A stretch of DNA of 64,000 nucleotides from Sambucus nigra (taxonomy: Eukaryota; Streptophyta; Magnoliopsida; Dipsacales; Adoxaceae), in the NCBI GenBank assembly GCA_949130495.1, contig OX422214.1, positions 2,836,046 to 2,900,045 of the forward strand, read 5' to 3'. Positions 10,459 through 21,947 of the stretch are shown here, piece after piece. Both the position numbers and the translations under genes were made by a program. Numbering within the stretch: position 1 is the stretch's first letter; every line of letters begins with the position of its first letter. The notes beneath the pieces are model-generated. The model searched no databases. It had not been told where the DNA came from and saw only the letters and a list, made by a program, of their open reading frames with translations.

Positions 10459-12910
10459 TTGTACAATTTTGAGATTTGAGAGAAGTTTTGCCAATATTCC
10501 ATGTGCATGATATTAAGTATATAAATTCTTATACTTTAGCCTATATATGTATATATATATATATATATATGTATATTATAGATATATATATATGTACATA
10601 GGGGTAAGGTCTTAAGAATTATGATATTATAACTCATGATATTATAAATGGAATTCATTAAGCCTATTAGGGCATAATAGTTATAATCATAATCTAGTGG
10701 GTTTAGAAAGGGGTGGATCCTTAGATTGTGACGGGTAAGTAGCTCTCGTGAGTATAGGCTAGGCCTACGATAAGTTAGGTTGTCCTTAACTATGGGGGTA
10801 ATTTAACTAAAACTTGAGGATGCGAATAGGTGCGCGCCTTTAGTTGAGAGGTGAGATAGGGTTTCGCGAGAGTACGGTCTCACTTTATTATGAAATTAAG
10901 TACACCGGTATTTATTATGCACGGTTAAAACACTTGCTAAATATTTTACACATTCGGGGCTCTGACCCGTTTACCTTTTCTCTCCTCCTTGTATATATAT
11001 ATTACTACAGGTATCCTACCGCATGGATACCGGATGACTTTCTATCCAGAGTCTTGGGAGCCGTGACAGGTGCGGGCTGTTGCGGGATGTTTCAGGTAGC
11101 CGCCTCCTACTTCGTTAAAATTCTAGGTAGGATTCATGTTGTATACCGGGTTTGTACCCATGGGATATTCATATACATGTTTATATTTATTCCATTCCAG
11201 TTGTTGTATTTGCTGTGACCCGACAGCTTATTCGGGCCTACTTTTGTATCACATTCTGTTGTAGTTATTTATATCATTTTATTCTTGCCTTTCGTTCATT
11301 ATAGTTCTTTCTTGCATCTCCCTCTTATTTATTAGAAGTTTTATAGGGTTGGGTTGTTGTTTGTTGCAAGTTTTTAATTTATTATAACATCTCGCTTATA
11401 TGATATCGGGTAGTTAGTCCTATATTATATTGTACCGACAGTTGATGTTGAGACTGGACCATCTGAAATTCCTGATTTAATATAGTATAGGGCTGGCCAC
11501 CCGTTATTATTTTAAGCGGGGTGTTACACAATATAACCCGTAATACCCGCAAAGCATCACGGCTCGTCAAAAACCACCGGGATAGGAAAGTCAGAATAGG
11601 CATCCTTGCGGCGGAGTACCTGAGTGGATATAAGATGCAAGCACCACAAGAAAAATGAACAGGTCAGGGCCCGGTTCTATATGATTACCAGATGAATAAA
11701 AGAGTATGATAGTTATGAATGATAATCATGATGAAAAAGAAATAAAAATCCACCTACACAAATTAAAACATAAGCTAAACAGGAAAATGAAATGATGTAA
11801 CATTAATCTAACTTCAGCATGTGCACCAATTATCTCATATATATTTTCCTTAACAGGAAGTATATATATATAATCACAATCTTATGCTCTTTGTGGCATT
11901 TTTATCTCAATTTTACTTTTTGTGAAAAATCCTTTCCTTATCAGGAAAATAATCATTTCCAAATGCTCTTTGTGGCATTTATATGTGCTCTTTGTGGCAC
12001 TATATTATGGTCTTTATGGCATATAATCCATCAAGTCCCACTTGATAATGAATAGGTATATTTATATACATATAACGATTCTAAGACCGCCCGTCTGGGT
12101 TTCCCACTGTACGCGCCCCTAAATAACCATCATCTTCCAGGGCCAATCTATACAAGACAACCTGGGCTCCTATAACGCAAAACATCGGGAAGCGGCCATG
12201 TGCCTGCGGGGTAGTCATAACCACACCCGTAATTACCTACCCATCGCATAAAATATACAACAAACGCTCACATGGCTTAGGACTATATCCACCCTGCATT
12301 CATTAGCCAGAGGGTTTCACCTCACGCGCGAACTTCCCTTATGATGGAATTTAGAGAGGGTGTGTTTCATATAAAAAAAAATCATTTACCATATTCATAA
12401 TTTAGTAAATTATCATTTACCAAAATCATTACCATTTGCATTGTATTTTCATTTCCATTTTTCATAGGTATGTTCCATTTATAGGAAACCATAATCGTTT
12501 ACATTTTTGTAAACTGCATTACATTTTCTCCAGAGCCATACCTAATATATCTCATCATTGTAACCTCGATGAATAAATAAACTTTCAACTTATTCTCCCA
12601 AGATTCGTTTGTGGTGTTATTATAAACCATCAAGACTAACATAGCTCAATGGAGCATCTATAATCTCCCGAACATAACAATACGACTCCTAGTTTAATAA
12701 TAGTCAACTAGAAGAAAGAATGCCCTAACATCAATTGGCATATCCCTGAAAAACCCCCACATAACCCATATCTAGTGTAGGACAAATAACTAACTCATCT
12801 AGGACTCTAGGACTCCTAGTTAACTTCATTTACGAAGGTTCTTAGGTCCTAAACTTAAAGAAAAAGATTTGGAACTAAACTAGGAAAATCACTCAAAAGT
12901 GCATGGCTTT

Positions 12911-13106
12911 CGAATCGATTCGGCCTAGACGAATCGATTTGGGTTGAGAAAAGAGAATTGATTCGAACCATCCGAATCGATTCGGTCAGGAAAGCTTGAC
13001 TTCGGCATAATTGCCGAATCGATTCGGACCATCCGAATCGATTCGGTCGACCCAGACTTGGAAACTGTCTCAAGGCAAATCGATTTGGCCTGGCCGAATC
13101 GATTCG
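12911..13106. repeat. Palindrome array CGAATCGATTCG (B 5' LTR)
   Basis: Eight copies at the same LTR position as 2168-2364, differing by point changes. Confidence 0.9.
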
Positions 13107-13955
13107 ATTCTGCAGATTTGCCTAGTTTTGTTTTAAGGGTTATGAACCCTAATTTTTCCCAAACGTCAAATCTCTTCCATTATTAACATAACTAACAATA
13201 TTTATCTACCCACAATTTATCCTACATGATTAATAACCAATATAATCCACAATTTTATCATCAAAACCACAATCTAGGTTTAAATACCATAATTTCCATT
13301 TTTGATCCCCAAATGCATATACATAACTATCATACAAATTAATCATCTTAAATCACATATTAGCAAGTAGAAAACTTTCCTTAGGGTTGAAATCTCAGAT
13401 TTCTTTGTGTAGCAGCAACAATCCATCATCAATCTTTATTTTCTCTCTTCTTTCTCCACTTTTCTCTTCTTCTTTCTTTCTCTCATTATCTCTCTATGTT
13501 TAAGACATAAAATAGGTAATTTAGAAGACTAAAATCGGGGATTAAGTCTAAGGTTACCAACTTAAGTGGTTAATACCACATTAAAATGACTCCCAAAACG
13601 CGTTTAATCTAAAACCAGGTAAAAGGGCCCGAAATACAAAAATACAATATGACACTTATTTTGACTGTCTCGGACATTCCGGGACTAACTACACCCTCTA
13701 AACTGGCATCCGGAAATTTTATAAAATTTCAAGTTCCACTTTCATTTAAACCATAGTGTCCTTTAAAACACATGACACTATAAAACATACAATCGAATGA
13801 TATTTACTTTCACATGCAGTAAATATGCAATAACCCAGTAAATATTAACCTTCAACTCATTTAATTAATATTTACTCTAGTTCCAACATTTTATATAATT
13901 ACCTTATGCGGTAAATTAATATAAAATTAGCCTCCTAAAAGCGAGGGTTGTTACA

Positions 13956-14255
13956 CGAACATGGCACAGTGTTGAGACTGGGGAGAAGTTTAGCCCTTAG
14001 TACATTACTTGGACTATCTAGGGTTGATAGTAGTTAGGTGATAGACTAGTTTAGCAGGGTATCTTGAGTAGGATGTTTAGAGGGATGCGCTAGAAGTGCA
14101 CTGTTAGTGGAGAGGTGAGGGGTATCTCATGGGAGTGCGATACCAAATTTAAATATGAGATAAAACCTTTTTCTAAAAATAAGGCATGTATGCACTTGCT
14201 AAATATTTTTCAAACTCGGGCTCTGACCCGTTTATCTATATTTCCTTTCTTGCTT

Positions 14256-14298
<43 letters not shown>

Positions 14299-14734
14299 TG
14301 TCCAGACACAGGGACACCTGGATAACACATCTTTCGAGTCAGACGCCAGCTGCAGTAACTGTGGATGCGTGCAGGATTCTCAGTAGACGCTTCCATCTTT
14401 GTAATCTGGATAGGAGGTACTATATAAACATTCGGGCCAATGGTCCAATTGCATTTATTTATTCTTTTAGTACAGTATTCCATATGGTTGTATATTTTGA
14501 CCGAGTGTTCGGTTATTTTATTTCATTTCAGTTTCATTTACGCAAAACTGTGTGGATATTTTAATTTTGAAGTTGTTAAAAAGAGTAGTAAAGTAAAATT
14601 TTGACACCGGCCTAATAGGTTATTAGTAATTAAATGGATTTTCGACAGTGATGCTAAGAATGATCCATATGAGACTCCTGTTTTAATTTGATATAGCAGT
14701 GATCGCCAGGGATTTTATTAGGCGGGGTGTCACA
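13956..14734 (+). repeat. LTR H, 3' fragment
   Basis: This plus-strand LTR end has the shared blocks in order: GTGGAGAGGTGAG, GGGCTCTGACCCGTTT (CTGAC 14223-14227), an AT microsatellite, AG|GTGTCCAGACACAGG (AG at 14296-14297), TTTTCGACAGTGATGCTAAG, and a final GGCGGGGTGTCACA. It is cut at its left by element B, so its 5' part would lie left of the window. The right flank is ACAAC. Confidence 0.8.
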
Positions 14735-15514
14735 ACAACTAACCACCATACCCAATGAACATCCCTCAAAGGACTAAAATAGATATCCCAAATAGTGAGT
14801 AACAACATATTTTGTTAATAATGGGGGCTTTAATCGGCATGAATAAAAAATATTGTTAAAGTAAGTCCCGAAAACATAAATTTGAATGACACAAACTCCC
14901 AATATTGTTTCCAAGACAAATAACATCTTTACAACGATTATAAGATATGAATTCAACAATCAGTTCATTAAGTAGTGAAGTATCACAGAGAATAGGTAAA
15001 ACTAATTCAAATGGAAACTAATCAATACTGTCTTTAATCAAACCACAAAGGAACATTCCACACTAACTTTATATGTTGTAGGAAGCTTATTGAAGAAGTC
15101 AAATGCATACATTTAAATAAATTGAGAACATGACCATTATTTATTCTTCATGTTCAACAAAATATGAGTACAATAAACAATAATTTTAAAAAATACACCA
15201 AAAATGCCTAAAATCTTAGACTGTCAAAAAGGGAAAAGCGAAAGTAAAAAACATTCAAGAGTAAATTAAAATCTTCCCATACCTTCTCATATATTGGTGC
15301 AATATTGTATCTGGATCTGCAACAACATCCTTGTAAGGGATTGGTTGACCAAAAAGAGAGGACTAGTTCAATAACATATACACAGTAAGATTAGACAAAG
15401 AAAACTAACATTAGCTTTGTAATAGAGAATTATATAGATAGTAATAGAGAATTATATAAATTTTAATGCCTTCTTTAAAACCATCCATCAACCCATGTAA
15501 TATTGACCATTCCA
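14735..15514. other. Non-repetitive AT-rich sequence
   Basis: No transposon signature is seen. It includes one candidate exon (15283-15362, minus) and a short duplication of AGTAATAGAGAATTATATA near 15420-15460. It looks like intron or intergenic DNA. Confidence 0.5.
15283..15362 (-). CDS. Candidate single exon of an unidentified gene
   Basis: On the minus strand an 80-nt block is bounded by GAACTAG acceptor and AGAAG|GTATGG donor. It is open in one frame for 26 codons plus two bases. The peptide includes FGQPIPYKDVVADPD and TILHQYMRR, with a composition like a conserved globular protein and unlike the surrounding AT-rich sequence. I do not recognise the family. Element D would lie in the intron upstream of this exon. 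No further exon joined to it could be found with confidence, so it may be a gene fragment. Confidence 0.4.
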
Positions 15515-15519
15515 TACAC
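15515..15519. repeat. Target-site duplication TACAC, left of D
   Basis: TACAC is repeated exactly at 24790-24794. Confidence 0.95.
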
Positions 15520-16130
15520 TGTAACACCCTATATTTTTGTATAGTTAATATTTAATTAAATCGGGAATTTTAAATTACTGGTGTGTTGTAATTTTAATTG
15601 AATTAATTATGACAATATATTTATTTAAATATTTATCGGGAAGTGAATGGTTAATGTTTAGGGATATTTATTTACTAGGTGAATAGTAATAATTTAATTA
15701 CGTCATTTTGGGTATTAATGATGGGGTATGCACTTATTCCAGCCGGGAGTCGGTATAGACTAAATTGGGTGTGAGATAAGGATTTTTATAAATTAATTTG
15801 GATGCCAATTATGAGTGCGCGGTTGAGTCCGGATGGGTCGAGATAGTCAGAAAAGAGTACCCGGGGGTAGTAATTGGGTCTCGGGATATTTTTGGGCTTA
15901 GCCGGGCCCACACGGGATGAGTTGGGCCACTTTAATTAAGCCCATTAGGTGAAAAACGGGATTTGTGTTTTTAAACCTAAACCTAAGAAAAGGAAAAGGA
16001 GCAGCAAACATTATTCTAACCTAGGGTTTGAGAGGGAGATTGGGGGAAAACAATCAAAAGGCAAATTGGAGGTTATTGGAGCCAAATTAAGGGATGTCGA
16101 CGACGGATCAGACCCTACGAACAATTCCAG

Positions 16131-18479
16131 GCAAGTGGTTAACTGTTTTTACTTCTAAATTGTGATATCCAATTCATATTTTAGTGATGTGTATACTAAA
16201 ATTCGTTTTGGGTGTAAATGGGTACAAAATGGGGTTTTTGTTCATGGGACACTTGAATGAGATTCAAAGTAAGATTTAGATAGGTGATTGATATCTGAAT
16301 ATATATATATATATGATTTGAATGAGAAATCCAGAACATAAAAGCGTAGAAATTAAATCTGGAAATTGGATTGTAAAACAGATAATTGAATTTTTGTGGA
16401 GAAAGACCCATTTCGAAAATCATGAGATAAGTAGATAAATTGATTATCCTAAGGTCCCTTGATGGGTAGGATGTGGAATGACTATGTTTATGTGGTGGGA
16501 TAATGTGATTTGAGGTTTAGACTTTGGATTAAAAACCTTAATTTTCGTTAATGGTGAAATTCAGCAAGGAAGGAGAGCTGGAACGAAGGGATCGATCGAT
16601 CGATCGACGATGGTTAATTCTGGGCAGTTCGGCCTGTGTGTGAGATAAGGGGGAAATTAATTATATATTAATTTTCATACATTAATTAGTGTTATATAAT
16701 TATGAAATACATATTCCTAGTAATTATGGGGAATAGTAATTGGGACTAGGAGCAATTTATGTGGGGAAACTCTATGGAGTTAATTGAGGGATGTTATTCC
16801 AAAATAGGGAGATACGGGTCAAGTGAGTGAGTCTGGGTATATTGGCTAAGCGACGCCAAGGTAGTGAATTAAGGTTGGAGATAAACTAATTAATTTAGAG
16901 TCGGAATATAGACTCGGGAACATATTAAGTTACGGGCCAAGTGAGCGAGTTCGGGTAAAATGGTTGTGCGACACCAAGTATTAAATTAATTAATGTGCAA
17001 TTAATTAGCTAGAGTTGGGCTGTAGGCTCGGGAAGGAAATAAATTAATTAGTGTGTAAATTAATTTAAATAGAGTCGGACCACAGACTCGGATTGGTATT
17101 AAATTGATAATTGTGCTAATTATATAATTAGAGTCGGATTGTAGACTCGGGAAGATATTAAATTAATAGGTGGGTAATTAATTTAATTAGAGTCGGATGG
17201 TAGACTCAGGGAGGTAGTAAGTTAATTTAGGTGATATTAAATTAAATAAGGGTCGAGGTATAGACTCGGGCTATCATTATAGAAATTAATTGGGTGAAAT
17301 TAATTAAATGAAAGTCGGACCATAGACATGGATTGGTATTAATTAATTAAGTGTGTAAATTAATTAACACAGAGTCGGACCATAGACTCGGGGAAAGTAT
17401 TACATTAATTAATGTGGGAATTAATTAAATTAGAGTCAGACCATAGACTCGGGATAATAATAATATAATAAGTGAGAAAACTTATTTGGTCGAGTCAGGC
17501 GAGAGACTCGGGATTTCAGGCTAGTGTTACGGGTTGTGAGTACACGGTAAAGCCGGGGTTTATTTTATATATATATACGGTGTAGTGATAGTATATATAT
17601 ATATGTGTATATATTGTGTGTGCTACTAAATATTAGTGATTAGATATTTATTAAATTATATTCTCTAGTGCTATCAAGGGAGGTTGCGCGATGTGGGCGA
17701 ATCCCCTAGCTTGAGGAGTAGGGTGAGTATATCCCTAGGTCATAGCGTCCGTTATATCGGTGAGGGGCTTATCTCACTTTCAGGGAAGGAATATGACCGC
17801 CTCCACTTCGTTTTGTTTTGAACCAGGTTGGTGAGTGAATCCAACTTGGGTAACTAGGTTATGTGAGCACACCTAGTGAGATGGCACTTGAGAGGGAATC
17901 ATCCAGTGAGGGTATACTCGTAGGGATGGGTACACGTATTATATATGTGTGGATGTTTTAGTAAGATACATGTAATATGGTAGTGAATATTATATGTAGG
18001 TAATAATATAGTGTGTGATGTATTTATTTTATATAACTCGGGTTACAGTTATATGCTGTTAATTAATGAGAAATTAATTAAGATAAACATCTTTGGGAAT
18101 AATACAGTGTGTGATATATTTAATTGATATAACTTGTGTTACGGTTATAGGCTATTAATTAAGAAGGAATTAAATAAGTTGATTAGTGAGAAAACTTATA
18201 ATTCGAAAATAATAATACTTGGGTTAGAGTAGTATGGCAAGGGGAGGTTACACCAGGACTAGTTGGACGGGGTAGTACAACTAGGTGGGGTTAAGGTAAC
18301 CGTTAGGTGTGCACATTAGTGGAGGGGTGAGAATGTCCACAAGAGAGTGCGACACTAACTTTAATATGAAGAGAATTCATGCATTTTAAATTACTGCAGT
18401 TAATTCACTTGCTAAATATTTTCAAAAATGTTTTGGGTTCTAACCCCTTGCTATAAAACTATTTTCCAAAACCTTTTAG
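16131..18479 (+). other. Predicted GC-AG leader intron in D 5' LTR
   Basis: Donor CCAG|GCAAGTG, branch-like TTCTAACC (18440-18444), and acceptor CCTTTTAG|GTGTCC 36 nt downstream. The predicted length is 2349 nt. Confidence 0.55.
16898..17515. repeat. Array of ten short inverted repeats (GAGTC...GACTC), D 5' LTR
   Basis: Ten degenerate units with a period near 58-65 bp (longer between the first two) each contain a form of GAGTCGGACCATAGACTCGG, a 5-bp stem with an 8-nt loop. AT-rich TTAATTAATTAA-type spacers separate them. Confidence 0.85.
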
Positions 18480-18960
18480 GTGTCCAGCCACAGGGACGCC
18501 ATGATTGATACTCTATTCCTGGGACACGGAGCTGCGACATATGTGGATGCTAGCAGGAGTTTGGATTAGACGCATCGTTCATTCATTCCTAGAGTAGGAA
18601 TCTTTCCCCAGTTCAGTTTTACTTAGGGCTTGTTGCCCAGACCTCTCACTACAGTTTTCAGTTATATTTTATTCAGATGTTGGATGTTGTATTGTATTAT
18701 TTTTACTTTGGTGGCTGATGGTTTATTCGGCAAGTTGTTTAATTTATTTATTCAGTTGTGTGAATGGTTTATATTAATTCCGCATGTACTGTTCTTGTTA
18801 ATTAAAAAGTTAAAATTGGCACCAGCTTTTGGAAGACTAGGTGGTTAGTAAGTTTTAAAAAGTTTTCGACAGTGATGCTAAGGATGAACCAACTGGGATT
18901 CCTGTTTTAATTTGGTATAGGACTGATCACCCGGTATTTTATTAGGCGGGGTATCACAGA

Positions 18961-18972
18961 TGGTATCAGAGC
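18961..18972 (+). promoter_or_regulatory. Primer binding site (initiator tRNA-Met), element D
   Basis: TGGTATCAGAGC lies two bases after the 5' LTR. Confidence 0.93.
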
Positions 18973-19142
18973 ATCAGGTTCTAGTGTCCTTAGGATATGT
19001 GCGGCTTTTCACGTTTCGGCTTAACAATCTTTGATATAGAGCCTTATGATAGGATTGTTGTATTCTCATACGTACGCGCGTTTACGTTCTTCTGCCAATT
19101 TGTATTTGAGGGCGAACTCAAACAATTCGATTCTCATTCCAG

Positions 19143-20350
19143 ATGCCGGCCGGGAGAGAGAGAGCAGCTAGGGAAGCAGGGGGAGATGAGACTAGGGAGG
19201 CTCATCAGGAGCAAGGGTTACCGCAGCAACTGCCAGAGATAATTTCTGTTGTTCAGGTAACTGAAGTGGTGGCACAGGCAGGGAAGCGATGATGATCGCA
19301 ATGGCAAGGTATTTTTACGGGATCAGCCACGAGTGTTAGTGGCGTCGGATGTTCAGACTTACGCAGGGTCGTCGGGGTGGAAACAATAAAGAGAGGTTAT
19401 TTTAACGGGAACCCACCAGAGTTTTGAGGGGGTTCAAGTGTAGTACTAGCGTGTCAAGGAAGAGAGGTATCCAGCGTCACCTACGCATAGGAGATTGCGA
19501 TGGGGTGCGAAAGTAAATGCTAACCACTTGTGGTTAGTGGGAGCGATGCTACAGTGGTGGGAGTCGATTACCACAGTTGAGGAAAGGGACACACTAGCTA
19601 CTGCAGAGTTTTGGGTGCGGTTTGACCGCAAGTATTTTTCCTTCAGCGGTTGAGACCGAAAGGAGGAGAAAATTTTGTGAGGTGACTCAAAGGGAGACCG
19701 TTTAGTGGCCGATTACGAGGAAGATTTCACTCGTTGGCAAAATTTTTACCGGATGATGGTAAGCTAGGAAAAGAGAAATAAAGCAAAGTTTATGGATGGG
19801 TTAGTCTGGAGAATCAGACAACATTTAATTGATAATTCCGCATTAGTAGATTATACTGATGTCATTAACGCAACACTCCGGCACTGTCGGGAATATCGCT
19901 TCCACGCGAAAGGAAGGGGGATGGGAGTGGGGATTAGCCAGTCGGATGAGGCAGAAAGGAACAACATCAGTGGGGTATCCCAGCAGCACACTGGGGGAGA
20001 TCAAAAGCAGGTTTTCCGGCAAGGAAATCAAGCCAAACGATTTAGAACTGGAGGCTATTGGCGGGATGGCCAGAAATTCCAACAAGGTTGGCATGGAAGG
20101 GATCAGTGGCAGGGTGAACATATTAGAAAGTGTTTCGTTTGTGGGAAAAGCGAGACACATGAAGAGATATTGCCTTAAGCGAGGCAGGGGTCAACTACAG
20201 GACGCGGTTCTGGATGTACAGACACTAAAGCAAATCACGGGTGCATTCGGGCAGGGAGAAGCTGCTCCGAAAATCGAGAACCAGCCGATGCAGCTGGAGT
20301 ATAGAAGTAATTATTTTACCCTAGGGGCGTGGGGTATATTATTGAGTGAC
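19143..20350 (+). pseudogene. gag: Broken Tekay-like gag (element D)
   Basis: It starts at ATGCCGGCC (19143), the same position relative to the PBS as the gag ATG in the tandem array. Pieces in different frames follow gag order. A Gln/Val-rich N-terminus comes first, then the capsid block LVGAMLQWWESITTVEER with FWVRFDRKYF (about 19525-19640). Next is VADYEEDFTR, then GLVWRIRQHLIDNSAL (19798 on), then a CCHC zinc knuckle CFVCGKARHMKRYC. The knuckle is split by a one-base insertion near 20145 in a run of A. At least three frame changes and several stops make it non-functional. Gag normally forms the particle and binds RNA in the cytoplasm. Confidence 0.85.
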
Positions 20351-21346
20351 TAAGAGGATGTCACAGTAGAAGACTTATTTTTCACTAGAGATCACAGGTG
20401 AGTCGAACTTAGTGGGTGCGTTGGCGGTAGCAACCATAGCATGTGGGTAAACCTTCCGTAGGGTAGCAGAGTTCCTTAGTGTTCTTCATGGGAGAGTGGA
20501 GGCGTACACGGAGTGATTTGTTGAATTATGCGAGGAATTTCTACTTTCGAGAATTATGGGAGTAGGGTTGATAATACTTTTTAAACGTCGGCTGGATAGC
20601 GATGGAATTTAACTATTGTGGATAGTGACGTTAAAATTTTGGTGTCCGCGACACCAGGGTATGGTTGGTACTAGGTATCACCGGAGAGGGCGTATAGCCT
20701 ATATATATGTGGGTATATATGTTGTATTACGTGGTGCAATAGCACATAGTGAGGTTTTGTGTTCTCACATTTTATCCCGGTAAATGGGGATGTTTACTGA
20801 AGTGAATCAGGGTGGTTAAATTAATTTTCGAGCAAAGAGAGATAGCTCGGGGTTTATTTTGCGCAAGGACTAGTGATAGTAAGGGCGCGGTATTTTACGC
20901 TGTCTTTGGTAGCATAAGGGTAAGCGTATATTCTTTTGTGATGAGAGATAAGTATTTATGGGGAGATAGTTGGACGTAGCATGGGTTGAGTACCCGGGCA
21001 GTAATTATATAAGTAAATATATGTATATGTGATATGACTATGGGTTCGAAGTTATATTACGGGTTACAACTAGCACAGTCGGGTAACTTTCGTGCGGGAG
21101 AGCGCAGGGATAGGGTGTATGGGCAACCGGGTTAATTAAGGCAAAATTTTGTGCGGTTAAGCACGGGTATAGGGTGTATGGGCGCCCTGGTAAAGTTAAG
21201 TGCATACTTGTGTAACGTATGGTTAGAATCGGATGGGATAGATATAGCGGGCTTGGTGGCACTTGACTAGTAAGTAATATGTGAATACTGGAACACTAGG
21301 TTTATCTTAATTTCGAGGACGAAATTCCTTTGTAAGGGGGGAATTA
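20351..21346 (+). other. Element D non-coding interior tail and PPT
   Basis: No ORF of note and no pol motif. The block AGGGTGTATGGGCGCCCTGG (about 21171-21190) and a partial copy at 21112-21129 also occur in the tandem array interior at about 52237-52255. It ends with GAGGACGAAATTCC and the purine tract AAGGGGGGAATTA before the 3' LTR. Confidence 0.75.
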
Positions 21347-21947
21347 TGTAACACCCCGTATTTTTGTATAGTTAATATTTAATTAATTCGGGAATTTTAA
21401 ATTACTGGTGTGTTGTAATTTTAATTGAATTAATTATGACAATATATTTATTTAAATATTTATCGGGAAGTGAATGGTTAATGTTTAGGGAAATTTATTT
21501 ACTAGGTCAATAGTAATAATTTAATTACGTCATTTCGGGTATTAATGATGGGGTATGCACTTATTCCAGCCGGGAGTCGGTATAGACTAAATTGGGTGTG
21601 AGATAAGGATTTTTATAAATTAATTCGGATGCCAATTATGAGTGCGCGGTTGAGTCCGAATGGGTCGAGATAGTCAGAAAAGAGTACCCGGGGGTAGTAA
21701 TTGGGTCTCGGGATATTTTTGGGCTTAGCCGGGCCCACACGGGGTGAGTTGGACCACTTTAATTAAGCCCATTAGGTGAAAAACGGGATTTGTGTTTTTA
21801 AACCTAAACGTAAGAAAAGGAAAAGGAGCAGCCAACATTATTCTAACCTAGGGTTTGAGAGGGAGATTGGGGGAAAACAATCAAAAGGCAAATTGGAGCC
21901 AAATTAAGGGATGTCGACGACGGATCAGACCCTACGAACAATTCCAG

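Larger units (their letters stand above)
7967..11010 (+). other. Predicted GC-AG leader intron in S1
   Basis: Donor GAG|GCAAGTG, branch-like CTGAC at 10962-10966, pyrimidine-rich TTTACCTTTTCTCTCCTCCTT, and acceptor CTACAG|GT 45 nt after the branch A. No transcript evidence is available here. Confidence 0.55.
7520..11528 (+). mobile_element. Solo LTR S1 (4009 bp)
   Basis: It begins TGTAACACCCC, ends GGGGTGTTACA, and has perfect CAATA duplications on both sides. There is no PBS, PPT or coding block inside, so it is a solo LTR left by LTR-LTR recombination. Internal landmarks are the conserved block CGGAAGGGTCGAGATAGTCA at 7673-7692, donor GAG|GCAAGTG at 7966/7967, the CGAATCGATTCG array at 8256-8455, AT microsatellites near 9955-9988 and 10550-10570, and a doubled stem-loop module at 10261-10455. 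The branch-like CTGAC is at 10962-10966 and the acceptor AG at 11009-11010. Short ATG-initiated frames inside look spurious. Confidence 0.9.
7101..13955 (-). repeat. Element B, 5' LTR (about 2.84 kb) split by solo LTR S1
   Basis: The LTR runs on the minus strand from TGTAACAACCC at 13955 to TTTTCACA at 7101. The 4009-bp S1 plus one 5-bp duplication is nested at 7515-11528, leaving about 2841 bp of LTR. 12863-13955 matches the 3' LTR at 2120-3215. Toward its 3' end it has a CCTGACC branch-like block (GTCAG at 11663-11667 plus) and an AG acceptor at 11621/11620, as in the plus-strand LTRs. The donor in this copy reads GAAAGT instead of GCAAGT. The right flank is CGAAC (13956-13960). Confidence 0.8.
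15520..18958 (+). repeat. Element D, 5' LTR
   Basis: It starts TGTAACACCCT and ends GTATCACA. Landmarks are the block TCCGGATGGGTCGAGATAGTCA (about 15828-15849), donor CCAG|GCAAGTG at 16130/16131, a GATCGATCGATCG palindrome near 16587-16607, ten GAGTC...GACTC units at 16898-17515, CTAAC at 18440-18444, the acceptor AG at 18478-18479, and the LTR-end block CAGTGATGCTAAGGATG. Confidence 0.92.

Noticed and set aside
10236..10508. 90-codon minus-strand frame with repeated FAKRNPNKEPPRYTT peptide
   Set aside because: It translates the duplicated stem-loop module. The same module is in other frames and non-coding contexts elsewhere.
18630..18848. 72-codon hydrophobic frame repeated at 24461-24679
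   Set aside because: It is conserved only because it lies in the two LTRs of element D, at the LTR 3' end. No start context or homologue is known.
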